From: Dehalococcoidia bacterium UBA6495
Lineage (GTDB): Bacteria; Chloroflexota; Dehalococcoidia; Lucifugimonadales; UBA826
Length of the DNA: 49,723 nt
NCBI GenBank assembly: GCA_002435305.1
Contig: DJMH01000101.1
Location: forward strand, 41,743 to 91,465
Direction of reading: 5' to 3'
Part shown: piece after piece, positions 16,730 to 24,366 of the stretch
Numbering within the stretch: the first letter of the stretch is position 1
Layout of the letters: each line of letters starts with the position of its first letter
The notes under the pieces: model-generated
Told to the model about the DNA's origin: nothing
What the model saw: only the letters and a program-made list of their open reading frames with translations
Databases searched by the model: none
Translations under genes and position numbers: made by a program

Positions 16730-17512
16730 ATGGATTTCGAAGGTAAGGTAGCTTTGGTAACAGGGGGTGGTCGGGGTATAGGAAAAGCAGCGGCAATGAA
16801 ATTTGCAGAGGGTGGAGCCGATATAGTTATAGCTGATATAGACCCACAGACTGCGAAAGACACCTCTGAAGAGATTTCCGCCGTGGGTCGCAATTCAATT
16901 TCGATTTCTTTGGACATCGGTGACATCAGTCAGATTCAAAGTATGCTTGATGAGGCAGTTTCGAAACTTGGGTCAGTCGATATATTGTTCAACAACGCAG
17001 GCCTGACGAGACATATAAGTTTTTTTGACATAGAGGAAAAGCATTGGGATCAAATAAATCGGGTCAATGCAAAAGGTGCTTTTTTCTGCATGCAGAAAAT
17101 CGGTAGCCAGATGGTCAAACAAGGGACAGGTGGCCGGATTATAAATACGGCCTCCATTGCAGGTAAAGGTTATAGGAGAGCATCTAATGCTGCGTATGCG
17201 GCTAGCAAAGGTGCCGTCATTGCAATGACTCATAGCGCAGCTAGTGTTTTAGCGGAACATGATATAAATGTCAATGCAATATGCCCCGGGATAGTCCAAA
17301 CTGATATGTTGTCTAATATTCTGTCCTTACGGTCAACTGAAGTGGGTTTGAGTATAGATGCAGTGAAGGAGATGATGACAGAAGAAATCCCTCTTGGCCG
17401 ACCAAATGATGCAGATGACGTCGCGGCTTTGGCAGTGTTTTTGGCTGGGCCAGGTTCCAGAAATATCACTGGACAGGCCTTCAATGTTGATGGTGGGATG
17501 ATCATGCATTAG
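16730..17512 (+). CDS. SDR family oxidoreductase
   Basis: A 260-residue SDR with TGGGRGIG (11-18), a conserved aspartate in VIADID that suggests preference for NAD over NADP, NNAG, catalytic serine in NTASIAG, YAASK, and the ITGQAFNVDGG tail. It is the second gene of a tandem SDR pair, ahead of an aldo/keto reductase; the set looks like a small carbonyl or polyol catabolic cluster, though no substrate can be named. Confidence 0.9.
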   Translation: MDFEGKVALVTGGGRGIGKAAAMKFAEGGADIVIADIDPQTAKDTSEEISAVGRNSISISLDIGDISQIQSMLDEAVSKLGSVDILFNNAGLTRHISFFDIEEKHWDQINRVNAKGAFFCMQKIGSQMVKQGTGGRIINTASIAGKGYRRASNAAYAASKGAVIAMTHSAASVLAEHDINVNAICPGIVQTDMLSNILSLRSTEVGLSIDAVKEMMTEEIPLGRPNDADDVAALAVFLAGPGSRNITGQAFNVDGGMIMH

Positions 17513-17610
17513 GGAGCGATGAGGTGACCAATCTGGATGTTTTCCGAGATTAGCATGTATGAATTTAGATGGAGCACCGGGGGTGCGTGTATGAAATATA
17601 GGAAAAATAG

Positions 17611-18600
17611 ATGATGAGAATTAATAGATTTGGCGATACAGAGTTACAAGTTTCAGAATTAGGATTTGGGTGTGGGGCGGTTGGTGGACTTATGGTTTTA
17701 GGCGATCACAAAGAGATGTTGCGAGCGGTGGAATACGCTATAGATTCCGGCATCAATTATTTTGATACTGCCCGCATGTATGGTGATGGGTTGTCTGAAA
17801 TTCATACTGGCGCCATTCTTAGAGAATTAGACAGAACTGATTTGCTTATCGGAACTAAAGTGCGAATTGCGGGTGATGAATTTGAGGATATTTCAAAGAC
17901 TATTTCAGATCAAATAGACAATAGTTTGCGAAGGCTAGGCATCGATACCATAGATATCGTTTACACTCACAATACGATAGGCGCTGAGCGGAATGTACCT
18001 TCAGGCACTCTTTCCGTCGATGACTTAAATTCAGTAGTGAAGGTTTTTGAAAAAACTGTTGCTGAGGGGAAATTGCGCTACTGGGGGTTTAATGGACTAG
18101 GTCAAACAAATTCCATAAAAGAGGCCCTGGCTCAGTATTCCCCCAGCGGGGTACATACTTGCTACAACATGCTTAACCCAACTTCTGGATACAAGCTGCC
18201 AAAAACCTTTCCATACCAAAATTATGATGGACTTATGACTGCAGCATCAGAAGATGGAATTGGGACTGTTGGAATTAGAATATTGGCAGGAGGAGCCCTC
18301 TCGGGAAGTATGGAAAGGCATCCTATAGCTCAGCAAAATGTTGCTCCCATCGCAACGTCATCGACATTTAGGGAGGATGTTAGCAGGGCCTTAACCTTCG
18401 AATTTCTAGTTAATGAGGGATTTGTTGATAATCTGGCGGAGGCTTCGATAAGATTCGCTATCAGCAATGATAATTTAGATACTGCCCTGATCGGATTGTC
18501 AAATTTCGATCAATTAAAGCAAGCTGTGAATTATACCAACAAGGGCGTACTACCCAAGGAAGCTCTCGATAAAATTAGTGGTATTTGGGCAGTGTCATAG
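17611..18600 (+). CDS. aldo/keto reductase
   Basis: The 329-residue protein is a (beta/alpha)8 aldo/keto reductase. The catalytic tetrad is visible: D52 and Y57 in YFDTARMYGDG, K83 in GTKVR and H120 in IVYTHN. It reduces an aldehyde or ketone with NAD(P)H, or works in reverse on sugars as in the galactose dehydrogenase subgroup. The double ATG (17611 and 17614) leaves the exact start open by one residue. The next gene begins at or just after its stop. Confidence 0.92.
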   Translation: MMRINRFGDTELQVSELGFGCGAVGGLMVLGDHKEMLRAVEYAIDSGINYFDTARMYGDGLSEIHTGAILRELDRTDLLIGTKVRIAGDEFEDISKTISDQIDNSLRRLGIDTIDIVYTHNTIGAERNVPSGTLSVDDLNSVVKVFEKTVAEGKLRYWGFNGLGQTNSIKEALAQYSPSGVHTCYNMLNPTSGYKLPKTFPYQNYDGLMTAASEDGIGTVGIRILAGGALSGSMERHPIAQQNVAPIATSSTFREDVSRALTFEFLVNEGFVDNLAEASIRFAISNDNLDTALIGLSNFDQLKQAVNYTNKGVLPKEALDKISGIWAVS

Positions 18601-18604
18601 TTAC

Positions 18605-19462
18605 ATGGATGAAGCTTTTTTCAACAGAGATGACGAAGATAGAAATATCTATCACCCTACACGTTTTGCAAGAGGGCCATGGGGTCCAAAAACACTTCAC
18701 GGAAGGGTTTTGTCTGGGTTGGTCGCCTTTGAAGTCGAGACAAATTGGTTATCGGATAAAGAGACCGATAATTTTCAAGCGGCAAGAATCACGGTTGATC
18801 TTTTCCGGCCTCCGCCAATGTCTCCTTTGATTGTCACAAGTGAAATTATTAGGTCTGGCAGAAGACTAAAGGTGGTTGATGTGAATATCGCCTCAACTAT
18901 CGAAGGCAGAGGAGTTGTGGACATAGCGAGGGGAAGCGTCGTCATGTTGAAAAAAAGCGAGAGCCCGGAGGGAGAAATATGGGCCCCACCGGCCTGGGAC
19001 ATTCAAGCTCCACGCGAAGATCTACCCCCGCCAAAGGCAGTGAAAAAAGGCCCCGATAGTGCGGCTGCTTTGCCAATATGGGAGACTGTAAATGTGCAGG
19101 ATGATACTGGGGAGCCATATGGCGAAAGCAATCCACAGCATATGAGATTAGGTATTCGGCATGCCTGGATTCGAGAGACATATAGTTTGATATCGGGGTT
19201 GCTCCCAAGTCAGTTGGTTAGGATAGCTCAGGTAGCAGATTTTGCTAACCCTTTCACAAATTCTGGTAGTGAGGGGTTGAATTACATAAATGCAGATATA
19301 ACTTTATACCTGCATCGAATTCCCGTGGGAAGTTGGATTGGTACAGAAACTTCCTATCACGGTTCTGATCAAGGTGTTTCAGTCGGGACTATGTCTTTGT
19401 ATGATCGATGCGGAAGGGTGGGTACTTCAACAGTATGTGGATTGGCTCAAATTCACCCTTGA
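18605..19462 (+). CDS. thioesterase-like (double hotdog) protein
   Basis: A 285-residue protein with a TesB-like arrangement: an N-terminal hotdog unit (RGPWGPKTLHGRVLSGLVAFEVE and later DLFRPPPMSPL) and a C-terminal one (FANPFTN, GLNYINADITLYLHRIP, SYHGSDQGVSVGTMSLYDRCGRVG). This matches the thioesterase-like family that hydrolyses acyl-CoA or related thioesters; many members are uncharacterised. The ATG at 18605 is chosen because an ATG at 18578 would overlap the preceding gene. It is the last gene of the run that begins at 15947. Confidence 0.8.
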   Translation: MDEAFFNRDDEDRNIYHPTRFARGPWGPKTLHGRVLSGLVAFEVETNWLSDKETDNFQAARITVDLFRPPPMSPLIVTSEIIRSGRRLKVVDVNIASTIEGRGVVDIARGSVVMLKKSESPEGEIWAPPAWDIQAPREDLPPPKAVKKGPDSAAALPIWETVNVQDDTGEPYGESNPQHMRLGIRHAWIRETYSLISGLLPSQLVRIAQVADFANPFTNSGSEGLNYINADITLYLHRIPVGSWIGTETSYHGSDQGVSVGTMSLYDRCGRVGTSTVCGLAQIHP

Positions 19463-19675
19463 GACGTCTTTGATTACGGGACAACCATAACGCTTGAAAT
19501 GGCTCAGCTGCCTAAAGGTCCCGATGGTCCAAATGTGAATTGCCATACTTTCCAGTCTGGTTCATCTATGATGGGTGCCACCCAAGAAGCCGACTACTAA
19601 TAGACTAACAGTCACATATACGAATTGGCCTAAAGCTGAGCCGAAAACTATGTACCAACCACAGTAAAATTTCAT
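19463..19675. other. noncoding gap with no recognised element
   Basis: About 210 bases after the thioesterase gene hold no convincing frame, RNA or repeat. The gap ends with the hairpin at 19676-19720. Confidence 0.6.
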
Positions 19676-19720
19676 CCGAATATTACAGTCACCGTTGCTT
19701 TTGGTTGCTGAAATATTCGG
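19676..19720 (+). terminator. 45-base hairpin, terminator or regulatory element
   Basis: Nine-base arms CCGAATATT (19676-19684) and AATATTCGG (19712-19720) match perfectly. They enclose an A.A mismatch and an inner eight-base stem (19686-19693 with 19703-19710, one mismatch, one wobble) around a nine-base loop. It is followed by TAAACTGTATTTTC on the plus strand. It probably ends the upstream operon; its place about 50 bases before the next gene leaves room for a regulatory role. Confidence 0.55.
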
Positions 19721-19769
19721 TAAACTGTATTTTCATAATGTGTAATTAATTATTTAAGGTGTGAAATTT

Positions 19770-20810
19770 ATGCGATTCGGCTCTTGGGTTTTCCCTATAT
19801 CTCAAAATTCAAAAAATGATGGAAACGTTATTGACGACACTCTAACTGAAATTGATAGATGGGAAGCTCTAGGATTTGATGCAATTTGGTTGTCGGAACA
19901 CCACTTTGATGGGGCTACTGCCTATGCTGACCCTGTGGTATTCGCCGCCGCAGTTGCACAGAGAACAAAAAATGTAACGATAGGATTTGCCGTAGTTGAA
20001 ATGGCTTTGCATCATCCAGTCAGATTGGCAGCACAAGTATCATTACTGGATCATCTGAGTAAGGGAAGAATGATGTTGGGCACAGGTAAAGGCTCAGCTT
20101 TTAACGAGTATGAATATATTGGGTTTGGGGTTCCAATGTCTGATGCTGCAGATAGTATTTTAGAATCTGAAGAGATTATCTTGCAGGCATGGACAGGGAA
20201 CCCTGTAAAATTTAAAGGTAAGTACTGGGATCTCGCATTTCCAGAACTGAGACCAGTGCCATTTCAGAAACCACATCCTCCTTTATTGCGGGCTTGTATT
20301 AGCCGAGAGTCCACAATGGAAATGGGCGCTAAGAAGCGTCCGGTTTTGATAGCAGCTCAAGAAAATCATTCTATTAAAGACAGACTTCAGGCTTTTACGA
20401 AGTCATTGGAATCAACAGATATTACCGAGCCTGAGATAGAGGGCATCTTGGACCAAGTATGGGTCAACAAAAACATTGTCGTTGCTGAAAGCCGTTCTGA
20501 AGCAGAAGAAATAGCCTTTGAGGGTTATACAAGGGAACAGACTTTTTTCAAGGCCGCTAGGGATAAATACAACCCCAAATCCGGATCAGAAGGTCTATCA
20601 AAACCTAGAGAAATATCGAAAAAAACCTTCGAAAATATTTTTATAACAGGCACACCTACAGATGTAGCAGAACAGATATCAGAGTTAGATAGTATTGGGG
20701 TGAAAAACCTCATGATGAAAATTAATACTGGAGAAATGGATCAAAGCGTTGTCTTCCGCACGATGGACCTATTGGCAGAACACGTGAAGCCTCTTTTCCC
20801 AATTGAGTAA
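19770..20810 (+). CDS. LLM class flavin-dependent oxidoreductase
   Basis: A 346-residue luciferase-like monooxygenase. Typical segments are WEALGFDAIWLSEHHFDGATAYADP, IGFAVVEMALHHPVRLAAQVSLLDHLSKGR and GTGKGSAFNEYEYIGFGV. The EHHF motif and HHPVRLA are shared with bacterial luciferase-type and alkanal monooxygenase-like enzymes. The ATG at 19770 is preferred to the in-frame GTG at 19761 because the AAGGTG ribosome site is eight bases before it and overlaps the GTG. It is a single gene, convergent with an MBL hydrolase gene, with a shared hairpin between them. Confidence 0.9.
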   Translation: MRFGSWVFPISQNSKNDGNVIDDTLTEIDRWEALGFDAIWLSEHHFDGATAYADPVVFAAAVAQRTKNVTIGFAVVEMALHHPVRLAAQVSLLDHLSKGRMMLGTGKGSAFNEYEYIGFGVPMSDAADSILESEEIILQAWTGNPVKFKGKYWDLAFPELRPVPFQKPHPPLLRACISRESTMEMGAKKRPVLIAAQENHSIKDRLQAFTKSLESTDITEPEIEGILDQVWVNKNIVVAESRSEAEEIAFEGYTREQTFFKAARDKYNPKSGSEGLSKPREISKKTFENIFITGTPTDVAEQISELDSIGVKNLMMKINTGEMDQSVVFRTMDLLAEHVKPLFPIE

Positions 20811-20818
20811 TTCTCTAC

Positions 20819-20843
20819 AATACCTTTGAACTACAAAGGTATT
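20819..20843. terminator. bidirectional hairpin between convergent genes
   Basis: A perfect ten-base-pair stem, AATACCTTTG (20819-20828) with CAAAGGTATT (20834-20843), and a five-base loop. It overlaps the last codons and stop of the minus-strand MBL gene and lies eight bases past the plus-strand LLM stop. There is no strong T tract on either side, so termination strength is uncertain. Confidence 0.6.
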
Positions 20844-21700
20844 CTTAATAAATCAGTTCCCACGATTATTTGTCCGTTAAAAGTTTTACGTACCCCATTT
20901 TGCCATATTTCCTCCTTGTCCAAAAGCGGAGAACCGGTTGGCACAAAATGGTTCAGGACTAAGGTTTTCACCTTCGCCTGACTGGCTATTTCTCCTACTT
21001 CGGACATTGTTGTGTGTCCTTCAATTATGTGACTCCTGAATGCCTCGTTCCCTGGGTAGGTTTTCTCTATAATTGCCTCCACACCTTCAAGATTAAGAAC
21101 TTCATGAACAAGTATGTCTGCTCCTGAAGAAAAATCTATTAGAGCTTCGCTTTTAGAAGTATCTCCAGAAAAAACTATTACCTTTCCGTCGATTTGAAAA
21201 CGATATGAGTAAGATGGGTCAGCTTCTCCGTGAGGTACCTTTATGCAATCTACTTTCAGGTTGGAGTCCTGGTATACATGCGAGTTATTTTCTATCTCGA
21301 AAACATTGATCATTGTTTTGAAATCCGGCCGTGCTTCGTGCTGGATTCTGAGATTGATATCCCAGCTCATATAGTCGATATATGAATTGGTCATATCTTT
21401 GAGTGGCGGAGGGCCGAAACAATCAATAGGACCTTTATGTCCGCTTTGCCAGGTACGAAGAAGTAGGGTTCCATAGTCAGCTACGTGATCTGAATGATTG
21501 TGGGTTATGAATACCGCTTTGATGGAGTTGGTATCTATTCCTGATTTGGCTAATTGCCCGGTGATACCATCGCCGGCATCGATTATGTAGACATCTCCAT
21601 TAACTAATATGGCGCTTGCAGGTTGAGATCGGGCTGCCCATATTTTTGGACCGCCTCCTGTTCCGAGCAGAACTAATTCAGAGGATTCTTTCAGTGGCAT
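20831..21700 (-). CDS. MBL fold metallo-hydrolase
   Basis: The 289-residue protein has the metallo-beta-lactamase motif THNHSDH (H67, H69, D71, H72), later metal ligands in VPHGEAD, the FSGDTS strand, a DILVHE segment and a C-terminal LVLNHFVP histidine. The whole resembles the RNase Z/arylsulfatase branch of the superfamily. It lies just after tRNA-Leu and tRNA-Cys on the same strand, but it lacks a clear RNase Z exosite, so tRNA processing is only one possibility. The ATG at 21700 is preferred; an in-frame TTG at 21721 would add seven residues. Neither has a good ribosome site. Confidence 0.85.
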   Translation of the reverse strand: MPLKESSELVLLGTGGGPKIWAARSQPASAILVNGDVYIIDAGDGITGQLAKSGIDTNSIKAVFITHNHSDHVADYGTLLLRTWQSGHKGPIDCFGPPPLKDMTNSYIDYMSWDINLRIQHEARPDFKTMINVFEIENNSHVYQDSNLKVDCIKVPHGEADPSYSYRFQIDGKVIVFSGDTSKSEALIDFSSGADILVHEVLNLEGVEAIIEKTYPGNEAFRSHIIEGHTTMSEVGEIASQAKVKTLVLNHFVPTGSPLLDKEEIWQNGVRKTFNGQIIVGTDLLRIPL

Positions 21701-21779
21701 TATGAAGTTCGGATTATCCAAAGAGGGGATTCATGTTGGTGCTGTAGCATATGATGCCTTACCTGTTGAAGAAATTTTC

Positions 21780-21856
21780 TGGAGGCGACGGGCGGATTCG
21801 AACCGCCGAATAGAGGTTTTGCAGACCCCCGCCTTAGACCGCTTGGCTACGTCGCC
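21780..21856 (-). tRNA. tRNA-Cys (GCA)
   Basis: A cloverleaf on the minus strand with seven-base-pair acceptor GGCGACG/CGTCGCC, anticodon loop CTGCAAA giving GCA, T-arm GGCGGTTCGAATCCGCC, discriminator U as usual for tRNA-Cys, and an encoded CCA at 21782-21780. It lies 15 bases after tRNA-Leu and is probably cotranscribed with it. Confidence 0.95.
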
Positions 21857-21871
21857 TAAAACAAACTTCAG

Positions 21872-21959
21872 TGGTGCCGAGGAGGAGACTCGAACTCCTA
21901 CAGCCTATTCGGCCACAGCGCCCTCAACGCTGCGTGTCTACCAATTCCACCACCTCGGC
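21872..21959 (-). tRNA. tRNA-Leu (GAG)
   Basis: An 88-base class II tRNA on the minus strand with acceptor GCCGAGG/CCTCGGC, anticodon loop TTGAGGG giving GAG (reads CUC/CUU), a long variable arm (GTGGCCGAATAGGCTGT), T-loop GTTCGAGTC, discriminator A and an encoded CCA. Confidence 0.95.
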
Positions 21960-21998
21960 TTGATAAAGTGCCCCCAACTACAACCACCGTGGCGGAAA

Positions 21999-22027
21999 AT
22001 TATAGCTATGGAGGGATTGGCTGTCTA
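21999..22027 (-). promoter_or_regulatory. promoter of the tRNA-Leu/tRNA-Cys unit
   Basis: On the minus strand: -35 TAGACA (22027-22022), a 17-base spacer, and a perfect -10 TATAAT (22004-21999). Start of transcription is expected near 21992, about 33 bases before tRNA-Leu. Confidence 0.75.
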
Positions 22028-22036
22028 TAACAAAAT

Positions 22037-23224
22037 TTACTGATGGACCCTAGCAGAGTATGGTCGAGCGGGGGTTATTGGTGAGTTCTCATTGAATCTG
22101 GATGATCGGAAGAACCTGTAGTCGTGCGAGCTTTTTGATTGCCCCGTCACTAAATCTGCCACCATCTCACCAATTACAGGAGATAACTTAAAACCATGTC
22201 CGCTAAATCCAGCTGCATTGTAAAGTCCAGAAATGTTTGGTGATTCATCTAGGATTGGGTTTCCATCCGGGGTCATGTCATAGAGAGATCCATAGCCACC
22301 CCTGCAGGTGGCATCGACAAAGTCAGGAAAACGCTTTGTGGCCCTATTCCAAAACCTTGTTATGAAATCGTGGTCTGCATTGAGTCCAAATGTGTTTGGA
22401 TTCACTATTTCTGACATATCTTCTGGAGCTTCGCCTCCAACAAGTGTGTTAGGTGTGCCATCTGTTCTGTAATAGGCTCCGCAAGTGTAGTCAATAATGA
22501 TTTGCTCTAACATTTCAAGTTTCGGAGGTCGCCTTAGATGGACCATTTGGACCCTAATTGGAGTGATTGGAAGTGGGACATCATGCTGGCCGAGCAGGGA
22601 ATTAGCCCAAGGGCCAGTCACATTGATAACAACGTCAGCATTTATTTTTCCAGTAGCAGTTTCTACTCCTGCAATGCGCCCTCCCTCGACGATTAAATTT
22701 TCCACTGGTGTCCTGGTCAATAATTCAACACCTTTTTTTTGAGCTTCAATGGCAAAGGCATAAGTGGTAGCGACAGGATCAGCGTATCCTGCCTCTGGTT
22801 CGTACAGGGAGATTTTTACGTCGTCTAAGTTTGCTAATGGAATAAGTTCCATTGTTTTTTCGGGACTCAGGGTTTCTATATTTACCCCTTCTGTTCTATT
22901 CATCTCGCTATTTGCTATCGCTGCCCCTGCGTCAGATTCATCAAACAGCAGTATCCTCCCTGTAGTTTGGAATTTGAGGTCATATCCCATTTCCTTCGGC
23001 CATTCTTGAAAGAACTTTTTGGCATCAGAAGCCATCCTGACGAGTTCAACATTTAAATAGTGCTCTCGCACCATCGCACCAGACCTTCCAGTGGCACCTG
23101 TTGCAAGACCACCTTTTTCGATCAATGTTATTTTCCCCGCATTTCTCTTAGCCAATGCCATTGCTATGCTGGTTCCGTTTACTCCTCCACCAATCACGAG
23201 TATGTCAGTATTTACGGTTTCCAC
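22037..23224 (-). CDS. FAD-dependent oxidoreductase, DAO family (sarcosine oxidase-like)
   Basis: The 395-residue protein has an N-terminal FAD Rossmann motif (DILVIGGGVNGTSIA), the ATGRSGAMVREHY segment typical of sarcosine/dimethylglycine oxidoreductases, and C-terminal YNAAGFSGHGFKLSPVIGEMVADL, the closing FAD-contact motif of the DAO family. It probably oxidises a secondary or tertiary amine, N-methyl amino acid or related compound; the acceptor is unknown. It lies just upstream of the tRNA promoter on the same strand and diverges from the RraA-like gene. Confidence 0.9.
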   Translation of the reverse strand: METVNTDILVIGGGVNGTSIAMALAKRNAGKITLIEKGGLATGATGRSGAMVREHYLNVELVRMASDAKKFFQEWPKEMGYDLKFQTTGRILLFDESDAGAAIANSEMNRTEGVNIETLSPEKTMELIPLANLDDVKISLYEPEAGYADPVATTYAFAIEAQKKGVELLTRTPVENLIVEGGRIAGVETATGKINADVVINVTGPWANSLLGQHDVPLPITPIRVQMVHLRRPPKLEMLEQIIIDYTCGAYYRTDGTPNTLVGGEAPEDMSEIVNPNTFGLNADHDFITRFWNRATKRFPDFVDATCRGGYGSLYDMTPDGNPILDESPNISGLYNAAGFSGHGFKLSPVIGEMVADLVTGQSKSSHDYRFFRSSRFNENSPITPARPYSARVHQ

Positions 23225-23325
23225 TTTGATAATCCTCCATCAGACCAAATCTGGGAAGTAGATAGTTTCATCAATTATATGCTTAGATAGGTGCATAATA
23301 ATTCAATTTGAATGAGAGGAACGAA

Positions 23326-24051
23326 ATGACAGAAATACCACCTATTGCGGATGAAAGATTGGAAGTTTTAAAAAAAATACCTACTCAGACCCTAATTGAC
23401 GGGCTTTGGGTCAAAGGCTGGCCTTCCACCTATGTAGAAGGAGCCAAGCCTCTCCAACTTGGCCAATCTATGGCCGGCAGGGCTGTGACGCTTAGATTTA
23501 TTCCTCATAGGCCAGATATAGCTGAGGAGAAACCCAAAAAAGAACAATCAGCAGAGTATGTTGCAATAGAACTTTGCGGTCCAAGTGAAGTGTTGGTTAT
23601 AGACGCAATGGGCTGGCAATATAGCTCCATAGGTGGGGATATTAAATTCATGCGTCTGATGCAGCTCCAAGTGGGTGGCTTAGTTACGGATGGGGGAGTG
23701 AGAGATAGTGTGGCTTTAAAGGAGTACGGGTTTCCGGTTTATTCGGCTGCCACCACTGCGAAGCAAGGACCAGCCGACTTTTGGCCCTGGCAGGTTAACG
23801 ATGCTATTCAATGTGGTGGAGTACTGGTTAGACCAGGAGATGCGATAGTAGGGGATGACGATGGCGTGGTAGTTGTTCCTAGATCGGAAGTAGATGAGGT
23901 AATCAAAATAGCCCATGAGCGAGAGGAAGTTGAAGAAGTAATTAAAGCCCAATTGGAGATTGAAAATTGTTCTCCTGGCAAGTATTATCCATTCAATGAG
24001 AACACTTGGAAACTTTATGAAGAGAAAACCGGCCGAAAGAGAGTTCAATGA
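23326..24051 (+). CDS. RraA family protein (aldolase/demethylmenaquinone methyltransferase-like)
   Basis: A 241-residue RraA-fold protein. The conserved GGLVTDGGVRDSVALKEYGFPVYS segment contains the G-x-x-R-D active-site motif of 4-hydroxy-4-methyl-2-oxoglutarate aldolase, and GGVLVRPGDAIVGDDDGVVVVP is the second conserved stretch. Such proteins are often metal-dependent aldolases or decarboxylases in aromatic catabolism; only some act on RNase E. The ATG at 23326 (AGAGGA seven bases before) is preferred to the upstream TTG at 23308. The adjacent divergent DAO enzyme suggests an amine or organic-acid catabolic context. Confidence 0.85.
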   Translation: MTEIPPIADERLEVLKKIPTQTLIDGLWVKGWPSTYVEGAKPLQLGQSMAGRAVTLRFIPHRPDIAEEKPKKEQSAEYVAIELCGPSEVLVIDAMGWQYSSIGGDIKFMRLMQLQVGGLVTDGGVRDSVALKEYGFPVYSAATTAKQGPADFWPWQVNDAIQCGGVLVRPGDAIVGDDDGVVVVPRSEVDEVIKIAHEREEVEEVIKAQLEIENCSPGKYYPFNENTWKLYEEKTGRKRVQ

Positions 24052-24056
24052 AAATC

Positions 24057-24085
24057 TTGACACAAGGCATGCTCTTTTCTACTCT
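24057..24085 (+). promoter_or_regulatory. promoter of the ileS T-box transcript
   Basis: Perfect -35 TTGACA (24057-24062), 17-base spacer, -10 TACTCT (24080-24085). It starts six bases after the RraA-like stop and fits a transcript start near 24092, right at the T-box leader. Confidence 0.65.
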
Positions 24086-24091
24086 TGATGC

Positions 24092-24356
24092 AGCTAAATA
24101 AATAACTTTGATGGAGACGAGTAGAGACTAGATTGCGGTTCAGAGAGCCCTTGGTTGCTGAGAGAGGGTACTTGCTGCTAGCTTGAAGATCACTCCGGAG
24201 TTTCATTCTGAAAACTTATAAGTGATTAGGAAATGACGGATCTGCACTACGTTAACAGTGCTTTTTGACTAAGAGCCCCGGTTGATACGGGGAATTAGGG
24301 TGGTACCGCGGACTATTTTAAGGCCCGTCCCTTGATTGGGGCGGGCCTTATATTTT
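24092..24356 (+). promoter_or_regulatory. T-box riboswitch controlling ileS
   Basis: The leader holds the nearly invariant T-box core AATTAGGGTGGTACCGCGG (24293-24311), preceded by a CCCCG/CGGGG stem III, and followed by a terminator: arms 24320-24331 and 24338-24349, 12 base pairs with one G-U, then ATATTTT. Upstream are stem I elements such as AGAGAGCCC and GAGAGAGGG. The likely specifier codon is ATC at 24189-24191 (in GAAGATCAC), which reads isoleucine and fits the gene that follows. Uncharged tRNA-Ile binding would favour the antiterminator and raise IleRS production. Confidence 0.93.
24320..24356 (+). terminator. T-box-controlled intrinsic terminator before ileS
   Basis: Twelve-base-pair GC-rich stem with a six-base loop and a short AT/T tract, placed between the T-box core and the ileS ribosome site. 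It overlaps bases expected to be freed when the antiterminator forms. Confidence 0.88.
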
Positions 24357-24366
24357 GGGAGTAAAT

